Assembly (NCBI GenBank): GCA_024276995.1
Contig: JAJRWB010000050.1
Span: 1-64,000 of the forward strand
Length of the DNA stretch: 64,000 nucleotides
Source: Candidatus Eiseniibacteriota bacterium
GTDB lineage: Bacteria; Orphanbacterota; Orphanbacteria; Orphanbacterales; Orphanbacteraceae
Direction: 5' to 3'
A program made the position numbers and the translations under genes. Below, one piece after another: positions 16,028-24,896 of the stretch; position 1 is the stretch's first letter; every line of letters starts with the position of its first letter. A model generated the notes under the pieces. The model was not told where the DNA came from and did no database searches. It saw nothing but the letters and a program-made list of their open reading frames with translations.

Positions 16028-17770
16028 TCAACCGTCCCCCTTCAACGGGGTCACCCGGAGCGATCGGAGCCTGTTGATCGCCGCGGCAAGCTCGAGCGGC
16101 CGGAAGCGGGCCAGGTCGCCGGCTCGCTCCGAAGCGAGAACGCCGAGCCCCGCGCGGTCGATGTCCGTCAGGATCCGCCGAAGAAGGTCGTCGAGAGCGG
16201 TCTTTCCGTCCATATATTTTTCGCGGCCATAGGCGATCGCCGCCGCGATCGCCCGGGTCTGGCTTTCATCGACGATCTGGGACAGCGCCGACAGGTCGAT
16301 CGTCTCGTCGCCGAGCCGGATCTCGTCTCTTCCCCGAGCACACACCCTCGACCCGCGCCGCCGTGAGAGGAGGGCGATGCTCCTCTTGTCGATCGCCCGT
16401 TTCGTCACCGTGCCGAAACGACCGCTCCCTTCCTTCTTCCGCCCGCTTCCGTGCTTCCGCGCGATCTCGCGGGCGCGATCCGTCACGTCATGGGGCACGT
16501 ACTCGTCCATGGCGATCACCGTGTCGGCCACGTCGAAGTAGTCGCCGCTCCCTCCCGCCACGATGATCGACGAAACGCCGAACTCGTCATAGAGCTGCCT
16601 CACCTTGTCGACGAACGGAGTGATCGGTTCCTTTTCGACGGCGATCAGCTCCTGCATTCTCCGATCACGGATCATGAAGTTCGTCGCCGCCGTGTCCTCA
16701 TCCACGAGGAGGAGAGTCGTTCCCGCCTCGAGCGCCTCGATGATGTTCGCCGCCTGTGACGTCGATCCCGAGGCGTTTTCGGTCGAAAAGCAGCGCGTCT
16801 TGCTCCCGCCCGGAAGCTCGCCGATGAAAGGCGAAATGTCGACGCCCGACACGCTCCGGCCGTCCTCCGCGCGGATCTTCACTGCTTCCGCGACGGCGGC
16901 GACCCGCTCGCGCCCGTCGCCCGGTACGTGGTTGTACACCGCCCGTTCAAGGGCGGAGAGAACGGTCGACTTGCCATGAAAGCCCCCGCCCACGATGAGC
17001 GTGACGCCGGGAGGAATCCCCATGCCGCTCACGGCGCCGGCGTTCGGCAGCGCGATCTCGCGCCGGAGCGGCGGCGGTGAGACGAAAGCGACGGCCGCCG
17101 GCCCCATCGGCCGATCGTCGACGCCCGACCGCCGGGGGAGAACGGCCCCGTCGGCGATGAACGCCACCAGGCCCGCTTCGCTCAAGGCGGTGCGAAGATA
17201 TTCGGCGTCTTCGTTCGTCAACGCCGCCGCTTCGATCCGTGCCGCGTCGTTTGATTTATAAAACAAAACGCTCCGGATCACCGCGGGAAGATCGTCGAGA
17301 AGCATCTCTTCCGCTTCCCTCGCGAGAATCCTCCGTCCCGCCGCGGGAAGGCCGGCGAAGAAGCGCGCCTCCACACCGTTTCGATCGACACGCATGGCGG
17401 TTCTTTCGAGCACCTGCTGGGCCGGCGTGTCGATGCCGATCAGCCCGCTCTTCCCCGACCCGCGGCGCGAAGAGGCACGCGCCGCCTCCCGGGCGAACCG
17501 CTTCGCGAGGAGAGTCGCCACGCCCGTGGCACGGATCGCCGGCTCATACGCCTGTGGTGGGAATTTCGCCGCGCCCGCCGGGACGCTCGCCCGAAGACGG
17601 CTGGGCGCGGCGAAGGGATCGCCCTGGATACGGTCGATATGAAGGATGAAATCCTCGAAGTCGTACGATCCGGCGATCGTCCGATACGCCCCGTAGCTCG
17701 ACCGGTCGATCCGCCTCAGCTTCCGGGCGAGGTCGTTCGCAGATGCTACGATGTGCAGTTTCCGGTTCAC
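16028..17770 (-). CDS. COG3044 'ABC-class' P-loop ATPase
   Basis: 580 residues starting at a GTG with GGAGGG five bases upstream; longer readings upstream are not protein-like. The domain order matches COG3044 predicted ABC ATPases: N-terminal region with YEDFILHIDRIQGDPFA-like text, Walker A GGGFHGKST near residue 255, SGSTSQAANIIEALE in the signature position, and Walker B LLLVDEDTAATNF. Such proteins hydrolyse ATP but have no known partner or substrate. Here the gene is divergent from an HTH-PAS protein, with a 108-bp shared upstream region. The C-terminal basic segment (KHGSGRKKEGSGRFG) may bind nucleic acid; that is inference. Confidence 0.85.
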   Translation of the reverse strand: MNRKLHIVASANDLARKLRRIDRSSYGAYRTIAGSYDFEDFILHIDRIQGDPFAAPSRLRASVPAGAAKFPPQAYEPAIRATGVATLLAKRFAREAARASSRRGSGKSGLIGIDTPAQQVLERTAMRVDRNGVEARFFAGLPAAGRRILAREAEEMLLDDLPAVIRSVLFYKSNDAARIEAAALTNEDAEYLRTALSEAGLVAFIADGAVLPRRSGVDDRPMGPAAVAFVSPPPLRREIALPNAGAVSGMGIPPGVTLIVGGGFHGKSTVLSALERAVYNHVPGDGRERVAAVAEAVKIRAEDGRSVSGVDISPFIGELPGGSKTRCFSTENASGSTSQAANIIEALEAGTTLLLVDEDTAATNFMIRDRRMQELIAVEKEPITPFVDKVRQLYDEFGVSSIIVAGGSGDYFDVADTVIAMDEYVPHDVTDRAREIARKHGSGRKKEGSGRFGTVTKRAIDKRSIALLSRRRGSRVCARGRDEIRLGDETIDLSALSQIVDESQTRAIAAAIAYGREKYMDGKTALDDLLRRILTDIDRAGLGVLASERAGDLARFRPLELAAAINRLRSLRVTPLKGDG

Positions 17771-17847
17771 GCGATCCCTCCACACACCCGATCTTACCAG
17801 ATAAGGGGAACGGCGGGCGCGGGCGGCGGGGCCCTCCGGGTCAAGCG

Positions 17848-17878
17848 AACACCCCCTTTCGCCGAAAAGAGGAGTGTT
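17848..17878 (+). promoter_or_regulatory. Hairpin burying the ribosome site of the HTH-PAS gene
   Basis: AACAC (17848-17852) can pair with GTGTT (17874-17878) immediately before the ATG; inside, CC and TTT pair with the GAGGAG and AAAA stretch with two mismatches. The Shine-Dalgarno sequence would thus be in the stem, suggesting translational control. Confidence 0.35.
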
Positions 17879-18589
17879 ATGAGGAGAAACCTTCGGCTCT
17901 TGAGTATCCGGGAAACGGCGAGACTCACCGCCCTTTCGGAGAGCGCGATTCTCTCTCTCGCGAAGGAAGGCTCCCTTCCCGCGAAACGGATCGCCGGCGA
18001 GTGGCGTTTCCCCCTTGCCGAGCTGGAGCGGTTCGTCCTTACCGACCGTGACGCCGACTACCGCGACTTCTACCTCTCCTCCTCGGAGATCTGCATCACC
18101 GTGGACGGTCGGACGTTTACCATCACGGCCGCGAATCCTGCGGCGGGCGACGTGACCGGTTACGACCCGACCGAACTCCTCGGGCACCGCCTCGAGTCGC
18201 TCTTCGACCGTGCGTGCCGGGGGCGATGGAAGGAAGCGATCGAGGCGCTCCGCCGAAACGGCGTGATGAGTCGAAGCCGGCTTCGCCTTCGCCGGCGCGG
18301 CGGCGGCGCCGTGGAACTTCGCGTCCGCGCCGCTGCGCTGCGCGGCGGCCGGGGTGAAGTCCTCCGCTACATGATCACCGCCGTCGATCTTTCCGCGCAG
18401 CGCGCCGCCGAAGAGGCGGTCGATTTCATCCGTGAAGGGATCGACAGAGAAGTCGAGATCCGCACGAGAAGGCTCCGCCGCACCGTACGGGAACTCGAAA
18501 ACCGGCTCAGGGGGAACCACCCACGCTCTCGAGCACCCGCTCCGACCGATACGAACTGCGAACCAGCGGTCCCGATTCCACATGGGTGA
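17879..18589 (+). CDS. HTH (excisionase-like) plus PAS sensor protein
   Basis: 236 residues. An N-terminal MerR/excisionase-type DNA-binding domain (LLSIRETARLTALSESAIL, then LPAKRIAGEWRFPLAELE) is followed by a PAS fold at about 70-190 (ICITVDGRTFTITAANPAAG and TGYDPTELLGHRLESLF) and a helical tail rich in Arg and Glu (VEIRTRRLRRTVRELENRL). The combination suggests a small-molecule or redox-responsive regulator. The last 27 codons overlap the end of lipA on the opposite strand and look like run-on sequence. It is divergent from the COG3044 ATPase, which it may control. Confidence 0.75.
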   Translation: MRRNLRLLSIRETARLTALSESAILSLAKEGSLPAKRIAGEWRFPLAELERFVLTDRDADYRDFYLSSSEICITVDGRTFTITAANPAAGDVTGYDPTELLGHRLESLFDRACRGRWKEAIEALRRNGVMSRSRLRLRRRGGGAVELRVRAAALRGGRGEVLRYMITAVDLSAQRAAEEAVDFIREGIDREVEIRTRRLRRTVRELENRLRGNHPRSRAPAPTDTNCEPAVPIPHG

Positions 18590-19400
18590 AACCGAGTGAG
18601 AGCGCCGATTCCTTCCACCGGGCGAACGTGTCGGGATGGACGTAGCGGAAGAGTCGCCTGTGTTTTCTCGTCGGGCGGAGATACTGGCCGATGTGGATCA
18701 CGTCGCAACCGGCGCCGCGCACCTCGCGGATCAGATCGTCCACCTCCCCGTCCTCTTCGCCGATGCCGACCATAATGGCGGTCTTGACGAGTTGGCGCGG
18801 CTTCTTCAGGCGGGCCAGGGCGGCGAGCACACGAAGGGCGTTTTCGTACTTCACGTTGAAACGAACTTCCGGGTAGAGGCGCGGCACCACTTCGACGTTG
18901 TGGCCGAGCACGAGGGGACCCGATTCGACGATTCTCCGAAGCGCCTCCTCGCGGCCCTGGAAATCGGGGATGAGAACCTCCACCTCGCAGTTCGGATTCC
19001 GGCGGCGGATCGCCTCGACGGTGGCGCCGAACGCGCCGGCGCCGAGATCGTCGAGATCGTCGCGATCGACCGAGGTGATCACCGCGAAGCGGAGGCCGAG
19101 CCGTTCCACCGCCTCCGCCACGCGCTCCGGTTCGTCCGGGTCGAGGGGCGCCGGTTTGCCGCTCGTCACCGCGCAAAAGGCGCACGAACGCGTGCAGATT
19201 TCGCCGAGAATCATGAACGTCGCCGTGCCGGCGCTCCAGCACTCGTGGAGGTTCGGGCATCGCGCCTCCTCGCACACCGTGTGAAGCGCGCCCGCCCCCA
19301 CGGCGGAGCGCACCTCGCCGTACGCCTCGTCCGTGCGGAGCCGGATCTTGAGCCACGGCGGCTTGCGAAGCATCTCGCCCGCGTGCTCAGCGCTTTTCAT
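18507..19400 (-). CDS. lipA: Lipoyl synthase
   Basis: 297 residues from the ATG at 19400. The auxiliary cluster motif CEEARCPNLHEC and the radical SAM motif CTRSCAFC are both present, as is the C-terminal RSSY that caps the auxiliary cluster. The enzyme inserts two sulfurs into an octanoyl group carried by a lipoyl domain, using SAM. It overlaps the end of lipB by 14 bp and is the last gene of an operon that also encodes lipoyl-domain E2 and E3, so substrate and enzyme are made together. Confidence 0.95.
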   Translation of the reverse strand: MKSAEHAGEMLRKPPWLKIRLRTDEAYGEVRSAVGAGALHTVCEEARCPNLHECWSAGTATFMILGEICTRSCAFCAVTSGKPAPLDPDEPERVAEAVERLGLRFAVITSVDRDDLDDLGAGAFGATVEAIRRRNPNCEVEVLIPDFQGREEALRRIVESGPLVLGHNVEVVPRLYPEVRFNVKYENALRVLAALARLKKPRQLVKTAIMVGIGEEDGEVDDLIREVRGAGCDVIHIGQYLRPTRKHRRLFRYVHPDTFARWKESALSLGFTHVESGPLVRSSYRSERVLESVGGSP

Positions 19401-20067
19401 CGGTGTCCCCCTCCTCGATCTCCAAGTCGAACACCTCCGCGAAACGCGACGCCGCACGATCGGCCGCCTCGCCGACGGCGATTTCCCTACCCGCGGCGCG
19501 CGAGAGGGTGGTCACCCCCTTGTCGGCGATGCCGCACGGCACGATCAGGTCGAAAGGATCGAGGGAGTTGCACACGTTGAGCGCGAACCCATGGGAGGTG
19601 ACCCACCTCGCGATGCGCACCCCGATGGCGGCGAGCTTCTCGTCGCCCACCCACACCCCCGTGAGTCCTTTCACCCTCGCGGCGCGCACGCCGAAATCGC
19701 CCGCCGTGCGGATGAGAACCTCCTCGAGATCCCTGACGTAGCGGACGATGTCCTTCCGGTCGGGCGCCAGGGAGATCACCGGGTAACCGACGAGCTGCCC
19801 CGGGCCGTGCCACGTCACGTCGCCGCCGCGGTCGGTGTGATAAAGATCGATGCCGCGCCGCTTCCGCTCCGATTCGTCGATGCGGATATGCCCCAGGTCC
19901 CCTCGTCTCCCGAGGGTGAACACCGGATCGTGTTCGAGAAGGAGAAGACGGTCCCCGATCCCGCCCGCCTGGCGCGCCTTCACGAGACGGCGCTGCCTTT
20001 CGAGCCCGTCGGCGTAACCGATCCGCCCGAGCCGCTCCAGGCGGACCGTCCTTGTGGTCGCGATCAA
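19387..20067 (-). CDS. lipB: Octanoyl-[ACP]:protein octanoyltransferase
   Basis: 226 residues starting at a TTG that overlaps the E2 stop (TTGA). Motifs: HDPVFTLGRRG, TDRGGDVTWHGPGQLVGYP, the region with the catalytic Lys (EKLAAIGVRIARWVTSHGFA) and the catalytic Cys in IVPCGI. It transfers octanoate from acyl carrier protein to the lipoyl-domain lysine, the step before LipA. Position between E2 and lipA shows the operon is dedicated to lipoate assembly on its own dehydrogenase. Confidence 0.95.
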   Translation of the reverse strand: MIATTRTVRLERLGRIGYADGLERQRRLVKARQAGGIGDRLLLLEHDPVFTLGRRGDLGHIRIDESERKRRGIDLYHTDRGGDVTWHGPGQLVGYPVISLAPDRKDIVRYVRDLEEVLIRTAGDFGVRAARVKGLTGVWVGDEKLAAIGVRIARWVTSHGFALNVCNSLDPFDLIVPCGIADKGVTTLSRAAGREIAVGEAADRAASRFAEVFDLEIEEGDTDEKR

Positions 20068-21464
20068 GCGAGGACCTCCTCGGGGAAGTTCTCGATCCTT
20101 TTCTTCACGTCCGAAAGGAACTGGTCGGCCACCGCGCCGTCTATGATCCTGTGATCGTACGACATGCAGAAGAAGGCGATCGGCCTGACGGCGATGGCGT
20201 CGCTTTCCACCACCACGACCCTCTTCTTCACCCCCCCCATGCCGAGGATCGCCACGTTCGGCTGGTTGATGATCGGCATACCGAAGAGGGCGCCGAAGAT
20301 TCCCGGGTTGGTAAGGGTGAACGTCGAACCGGCCACTTCGTCGGGGAGGAGCTTCTTCTGTCGCGCACGCGCGCCCAGGTCATTGAGTTCTCTCGCGATG
20401 TCGCCAATCCCCTTTTGTTCGACCTTCCGGATCACCGGAACGATCAGACCGTCGGGAAGGGCAACGGCGACACCGATGTTCACGTGCCGGTGGTACTCGA
20501 TCTGTTTTTCGTTCACCACCGACGCGTTCACCACGGGCCACGCGCGGAGCGCCGGCGCGAGAGCGTGGAGAACGAAGGTGGTGACCGACAGGTTCGCGCC
20601 GTGGCGCGATCGAAAATCATTCTTCCATTTCGCCCGAAGTTCGAAGACACGGCTGAAATCGATTTCGAACACGGCGCCGACGTGGGCCGACGTGCGGCGA
20701 CTCGCCACCATGTGCTCCGAGATGAGATGCCTCATGCGGGTCATGTCGTGGACGACGCTTTCGCTGTCGCCATCGAACTCGAGACGGGGCTGGAGACCGA
20801 TCCCCCGTGCGCCCGGATCGAGGAAACCTTCCGGCGTGACCGGAGCGGGCGCGGGGGCCGAAGTCGCCCCCGGCTGTGCGGCGGTCGCCCCGGCGGTTGG
20901 AGCGGGCGGCGGCGGCTGTGCGGCGGTCGTCGCGGCCCAGGCGGCTCCTCCCCCTTCGATGAAGGCGAGCACGTCCTTTTTCGACACCCTCCCCCCCTGG
21001 CCGGTGCCCGGCACCCGGGAGAGGTCGATCCCGTGTTCCCGCGCGAGCCGTCTCGCCACGGGCGACGAGCGGATCTTCTTCTTCCCGCGGGCTGCGGGCG
21101 CGGGGATGCTCGTCGCGCCGGGAGCGGCAACGGGAGCGGCGGCCGGAGTCGGAGAGGCCGATTGTGCCGGCTGTGCGGACGCGGGCGGCGAAGCGACCGC
21201 GCCTTCCCCGGCGAGGGTGGCGACCTGGGCCCCTACCTCCACCGTTTCCCCTTCCTGCACCAGGATCGTGGTGATCACCCCAGCGCCGGGGGAGGGAACT
21301 TCGGCATCGACCTTGTCGGTGGAGATTTCGAAGAGGGGGTCGTCCTTCCCCACGGCGTCCCCTTCGGAGACGAGCCACTTGATGATCGTCCCCTCGGCGA
21401 CGCTCTCGCCCATCTGGGGCATCAGCACCGGCGTGCCGCTTCCCGGTGACGCGACCGCCGACAC
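20064..21464 (-). CDS. 2-oxo acid dehydrogenase E2 (dihydrolipoyl acyltransferase)
   Basis: 466 residues if begun at the GTG at 21464. Order: lipoyl domain (10-85) with lipoyl-Lys 51 in STDKVDAEV, Ala/Pro linker, peripheral subunit-binding domain (SPVARRLAREHGIDLSRVPGTG, about 132-170), second Ala/Pro linker, and the catalytic core with FAFFCMSYDHRIIDGA-type active site (HRIIDG). No ribosome site precedes the GTG. The upstream lipoyl-domain ORF is in the same frame and is separated only by one TAA and six codons, so this may be the 3' part of a two-lipoyl-domain E2. The substrate (pyruvate, 2-oxoglutarate or branched-chain oxo acid) is undecided; E1 is not in the window. Confidence 0.9.
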   Translation of the reverse strand: MSAVASPGSGTPVLMPQMGESVAEGTIIKWLVSEGDAVGKDDPLFEISTDKVDAEVPSPGAGVITTILVQEGETVEVGAQVATLAGEGAVASPPASAQPAQSASPTPAAAPVAAPGATSIPAPAARGKKKIRSSPVARRLAREHGIDLSRVPGTGQGGRVSKKDVLAFIEGGGAAWAATTAAQPPPPAPTAGATAAQPGATSAPAPAPVTPEGFLDPGARGIGLQPRLEFDGDSESVVHDMTRMRHLISEHMVASRRTSAHVGAVFEIDFSRVFELRAKWKNDFRSRHGANLSVTTFVLHALAPALRAWPVVNASVVNEKQIEYHRHVNIGVAVALPDGLIVPVIRKVEQKGIGDIARELNDLGARARQKKLLPDEVAGSTFTLTNPGIFGALFGMPIINQPNVAILGMGGVKKRVVVVESDAIAVRPIAFFCMSYDHRIIDGAVADQFLSDVKKRIENFPEEVLA

Positions 21465-21482
21465 GGGAGACGCCGGCGGCGT

Positions 21483-21812
21483 TTACGGCGCGGGCGCGGG
21501 AGGCGCGGCGTCTCGAACAGGCGCGAGCCGGGCGGCCGGTGCGTCCACAGCCGCCTCCGGGGCGGACGCTTTCACATCGCCGCCGATGACCGCCACCTTC
21601 GTCCCGACCTCCACCGTCTCCCCTTCGGGAACGACGATCTCGGAAAGCACCCCCGCCACAGGCGAGGGTACCTCGGCGTCGACCTTGTCGGTGGAGATCT
21701 CGAAGAGAGGATCATCCTTTTCCACGGTGTCGCCCACCTTCGCGATCCACTTGATGATCGTCCCTTCCGCCACACTCTCGCCCATCTGGGGCATCACCAC
21801 ATCTATGCTCAT
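21483..21812 (-). CDS. Lipoyl-domain protein, in frame with downstream E2
   Basis: 109 residues: one lipoyl domain (1-80) with lipoyl-Lys 43 in STDKVDAEV, then an Ala/Pro-rich linker ending APPAPAP before TAA. The ATG has AAGGAG nine bases upstream. The domain is nearly identical in layout to the lipoyl domain of the following E2 (both have [16 protein letters not shown]), and the reading frame continues through the stop into that gene. Two readings: a genuine free lipoyl carrier, or the first domain of an E2 interrupted by a nonsense codon, recoding event or sequence error. Confidence 0.85.
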   Translation of the reverse strand: MSIDVVMPQMGESVAEGTIIKWIAKVGDTVEKDDPLFEISTDKVDAEVPSPVAGVLSEIVVPEGETVEVGTKVAVIGGDVKASAPEAAVDAPAARLAPVRDAAPPAPAP

Positions 21813-21858
21813 GACTCGTTTCTCCTTCGTGCCTCTTTGCCGTTCCGAGGGCGCGATG

Positions 21859-23259
21859 CTATGCGTGGATCGCCCCGTCCATCGCGGCGAGCGCCGCCTC
21901 GTGCACCGCCTCCGAAAGGGTCGGGTGAGGATGGATCGTCCTCGCCAACTCCTGGACGCCCCCTTCGCTCTCCATCACGGCGGTCGGTCCCGCGAGCAGT
22001 TCGGTCACATGGGGACCTATCATATGTATACCCAGAATCTCGCCGAGTTTCCCGTCCACCACGATCTTGACGAAACCGGCGCTCTCGCCGAGGACCGCCG
22101 CCTTCGAGTTCGCGCTGAAGGGGAACTTGCCCGTCTTGACGTCGAACCCCGCTTCGATCGCCTCCTCCTCGGTGTATCCGGTGGAAGCCGCCTCGGGGAG
22201 GGGGTACACATTCGACGGCACCCGCTTCGGATCGATCGGTTCCACGGTGCGCCCGGCGATCTTTTCCATGACGATCACCCCCTCCTCGGACGCCACGTGA
22301 GCGAGCGCGGCGGTGCGGATCACGTCGCCGATGGCGTAGATCCCCGGCACGTTCGTCTCGCAGAACGGGTTCACCTTCACGAAGCGCCCGTCCATCTCGA
22401 TGCCCGCCTCGGCGAGACCGAGCCGATCGGTGACCGGTCTGCGGCCGACGGCGACGAGAAGCGTCTCCGCCTCGATCGTCTCTTTCTTTCCGCCCCCGCC
22501 TTCGAGCTTCACGGCGAGGAGTTTTCCCTTTTTCGTGACGCCGGTGAATTTCGTGTTCGAGCGGACCTGGATCCCCCGTTTCCGGAACGAACGTTCCAGC
22601 TCTTTCCCCACGTCGCCGTCCATGAGCGGCACGAGGCGGGGAAGCATCTCGACCACCGTGGTCTCGACGCCGAAGCTGTGGAAGAGCGACGCGAACTCGA
22701 CGCCCACCGCACCTCCACCGAGGACGACGATCGACGACGGGAGCGCGTCGAGAGAAAGGGCGTCATCGCTCGTGATGATCCGCTTCCCATCCACCTCCAA
22801 CCCCGGGATCGACGATACCTCCGAGCCGGTGGCGATGATGATATTCTTCGTATCCAGTGTTTTCGTGGCGCCCTTCGCCGGCACGACGCGGACCTTCCCC
22901 GGCGCGGCGATCGCCCCGAGCCCCTCGACGATGTCGATCTTCCCGCGTCGCATCAGGAACTCGATCCCCTTGACATTCTTCGTGATCACGGCGTTCTTCC
23001 GGCGCTGGAGGGTCTTCCAGTCGAGAGCGACCTCCTTCACCGTGATGCCGTACGATTTCATCTTCCCCACGCTTTCCATCATCTCCGCCGCATGGAGGAG
23101 CACTTTCGTGGGGATACAGCCCCGGTGGAGACACGTCCCCCCGAGACCGGCGTTCTTTTCCACGATGGCGGTACGAAGACCGAGCTGTGCGGCCCGCAGA
23201 CCCGCCACGTATCCCCCCGGCCCGCCGCCGATAATCACCACATCATAAGCTGGGCTCAT
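21859..23259 (-). CDS. lpdA: Dihydrolipoamide dehydrogenase (E3)
   Basis: 466 residues, full length. FAD site [10 protein letters not shown] (11-20), redox-active disulfide in [13 protein letters not shown] (Cys 43 and 48), NAD site [13 protein letters not shown], second FAD motif YAIGDV, and the C-terminal HPHPTLSEA with the catalytic His. It re-oxidises dihydrolipoamide with NAD+. First gene of the operon with the lipoyl domain, E2, lipB and lipA. A perfect 15-bp inverted repeat lies just upstream at 23277-23291. Confidence 0.96.
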   Translation of the reverse strand: MSPAYDVVIIGGGPGGYVAGLRAAQLGLRTAIVEKNAGLGGTCLHRGCIPTKVLLHAAEMMESVGKMKSYGITVKEVALDWKTLQRRKNAVITKNVKGIEFLMRRGKIDIVEGLGAIAAPGKVRVVPAKGATKTLDTKNIIIATGSEVSSIPGLEVDGKRIITSDDALSLDALPSSIVVLGGGAVGVEFASLFHSFGVETTVVEMLPRLVPLMDGDVGKELERSFRKRGIQVRSNTKFTGVTKKGKLLAVKLEGGGGKKETIEAETLLVAVGRRPVTDRLGLAEAGIEMDGRFVKVNPFCETNVPGIYAIGDVIRTAALAHVASEEGVIVMEKIAGRTVEPIDPKRVPSNVYPLPEAASTGYTEEEAIEAGFDVKTGKFPFSANSKAAVLGESAGFVKIVVDGKLGEILGIHMIGPHVTELLAGPTAVMESEGGVQELARTIHPHPTLSEAVHEAALAAMDGAIHA

Positions 23260-23570
23260 TCAATCCCCCTTCTCTTCCCGGCCTGGCCGGGTGGATCGAA
23301 AGTGAGTCTACCACACCACCTCACCATGAGAAACCGGGCCCGGCCGGCCCTCCATTGCCCCCGTTATGCTTCTGGACGGATCGGCGCGCGACCCCTATTA
23401 TGTCACTGTGCGTCTCGGGAGAAGAGCGCCTCCGGCGCTTCCTTCCTCATACCCGGTATCGGATGTTACAGGCATGACCGTTCCGAAGTTCGCCCGGCGA
23501 GGCGGGGGATCGGGCACAGCGGCGGCCGGGCCGCGACGGTTCGTTGAATACCGCAAACGGGAGGTTGAAG
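23260..23570. other. Divergent intergenic region lpdA / acyl-CoA dehydrogenase
   Basis: 311 bp with no convincing gene. It contains CCCGGCC-T-GGCCGGG at 23277-23291 in the lpdA leader and a weak plus-strand promoter at 23373-23401. No RNA gene is evident. Confidence 0.5.
23373..23401 (+). promoter_or_regulatory. Possible promoter of acyl-CoA dehydrogenase
   Basis: TGGACG (23373-23378), 17-bp spacer, TATTAT (23396-23401). The -35 matches consensus at four of six positions. The leader to the ATG would be about 160 nt. Confidence 0.35.
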
Positions 23571-24725
23571 ATGATCGGCTTCGAATTGAGCGAGGAACAG
23601 GCCGCCTTGAAAGAAATGGCCCGGGAGTTCACCAAGAAAGAGATGATCCCGGTGGCATCGAAATACGACGAGGGGAAGGAATTCCCCTGGGACGTGATGC
23701 AGAAAGCGTTCGACGCGGGTTTCCTCACTTCGTCGATCCCGGCGGAGTACGGCGGCGGCGGCCTTTCTTCCCTCGACACGGTGATCGTGAGCGAGGAACT
23801 CGCCGCCGGGTGCGCGGGGCTGTTCACATCGATGATGGCGAACTCCCTCGCCCTCTACCCGATCATCTCGTTCGGCACCGAAGAACAGAAGAAAAAATAT
23901 CTCACCCCGTTCACGAAGGAGATGCGGTTCGCCGCGTTCTGCCTCACCGAGCGGGAAGCGGGATCCGACGCCGGCGGCGTGACCACCGAGGCGGTCCGTG
24001 ACGGGGGCGGTTACGTGCTCACCGGGTCGAAGTGTTTCATCACGAACGGCGGCGTGGCGAAACTGCTGGTCGTTTTCGCGAACACGGCGAAGGATCGCGG
24101 TACGCGCGGCATGACGGCGTTCATCGTTCCCACCGACGCCCCCGGCGTAACGCTCGGCAAGAAGGAAGACAAGATGGGGCACCGGGCGTCGGACACGACG
24201 GAACTCTTTTTCGACGGCGTTCGCATCCCGGAGGAGGACCGCCTCGGGAAAGAGGGGATGGGCTTCGTGATCGCCATGAAGACGCTCGACAAGGCGCGGC
24301 CGAGCGTGGGCGCCGCCGGCGTCGGCGTCGCCCGCGCCGCGCTCGAGAATGCGCTGAAGTATGCGAAAGAGCGCGTGCAGTTCGGAAAGCCGATTTCGTC
24401 GTTCCAAAACACCGGGTTCAAGCTCGCCGACATGGCGACGAACGTGACCGCCGCGAGGCTGCTCGTCTGGCAGTCGGCGTGGATGCTCGACAACAACATC
24501 AAGCCGAGCCGCGAGGCGGCGATGGCGAAGGCGTTCGCGACGGACGCGGCGATGAGCGGCACCGTCGAAGCGGTCGAGATCCTCGGCGGCTACGGGTACA
24601 TGCGCGACTACCCCGTGGAGAAGCTGATGCGCGACGCGAAGCTCCTCCAGATCTACGAGGGCACGAACGAAGTGCAGCGCCTCGTCATCTCCAGGGAACT
24701 CGTCAAGAACGGCACCGGCTACTGA
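23571..24725 (+). CDS. Acyl-CoA dehydrogenase
   Basis: 384 residues from the ATG with GGGAGG six bases upstream. It has the three-domain ACAD fold: helical N-terminus (FELSEEQAALKEMAREF), the flavin-binding beta domain with AFCLTEREAGSDAGG and CFITNGG, and the C-terminal helical domain with VQFGKPISSFQ, EILGGYGYMRDYPVEKLMRDAK and the catalytic Glu in LQIYEGTNEVQ. It introduces a double bond into an acyl-CoA and passes electrons to ETF. It most resembles short/medium-chain or branched-chain enzymes. No other beta-oxidation gene is nearby. It ends convergently with the adenosyltransferase gene. Confidence 0.93.
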   Translation: MIGFELSEEQAALKEMAREFTKKEMIPVASKYDEGKEFPWDVMQKAFDAGFLTSSIPAEYGGGGLSSLDTVIVSEELAAGCAGLFTSMMANSLALYPIISFGTEEQKKKYLTPFTKEMRFAAFCLTEREAGSDAGGVTTEAVRDGGGYVLTGSKCFITNGGVAKLLVVFANTAKDRGTRGMTAFIVPTDAPGVTLGKKEDKMGHRASDTTELFFDGVRIPEEDRLGKEGMGFVIAMKTLDKARPSVGAAGVGVARAALENALKYAKERVQFGKPISSFQNTGFKLADMATNVTAARLLVWQSAWMLDNNIKPSREAAMAKAFATDAAMSGTVEAVEILGGYGYMRDYPVEKLMRDAKLLQIYEGTNEVQRLVISRELVKNGTGY

Positions 24726-24896
24726 TCGACCGGCCCCGAGGCGCCGGGGGACTCGCCCTGCACGATGATTCGAACCGCCGCGCGGCATTTACGCATGACC
24801 ACGCGGTTTTCTTGCGACGCGAACATCGATATCCGGGAATCGTCGAGCAGATCGTTATGCGCGCTCCCCGCGCCTTCAAAGGGGCGGGCCGGATCG

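Noticed and set aside
20164-23547. 1127-codon plus-strand open frame
   Set aside because: It is antisense to the E2 and lpdA genes. The protein is low-complexity Ser/Thr/Pro/Arg text typical of a GC-rich shadow frame, while the minus-strand genes have clear motifs.
24765-24785. tRNA T-arm-like TTCGAAT on the minus strand
   Set aside because: The flanking bases do not form a T stem and no acceptor or anticodon arm is nearby.
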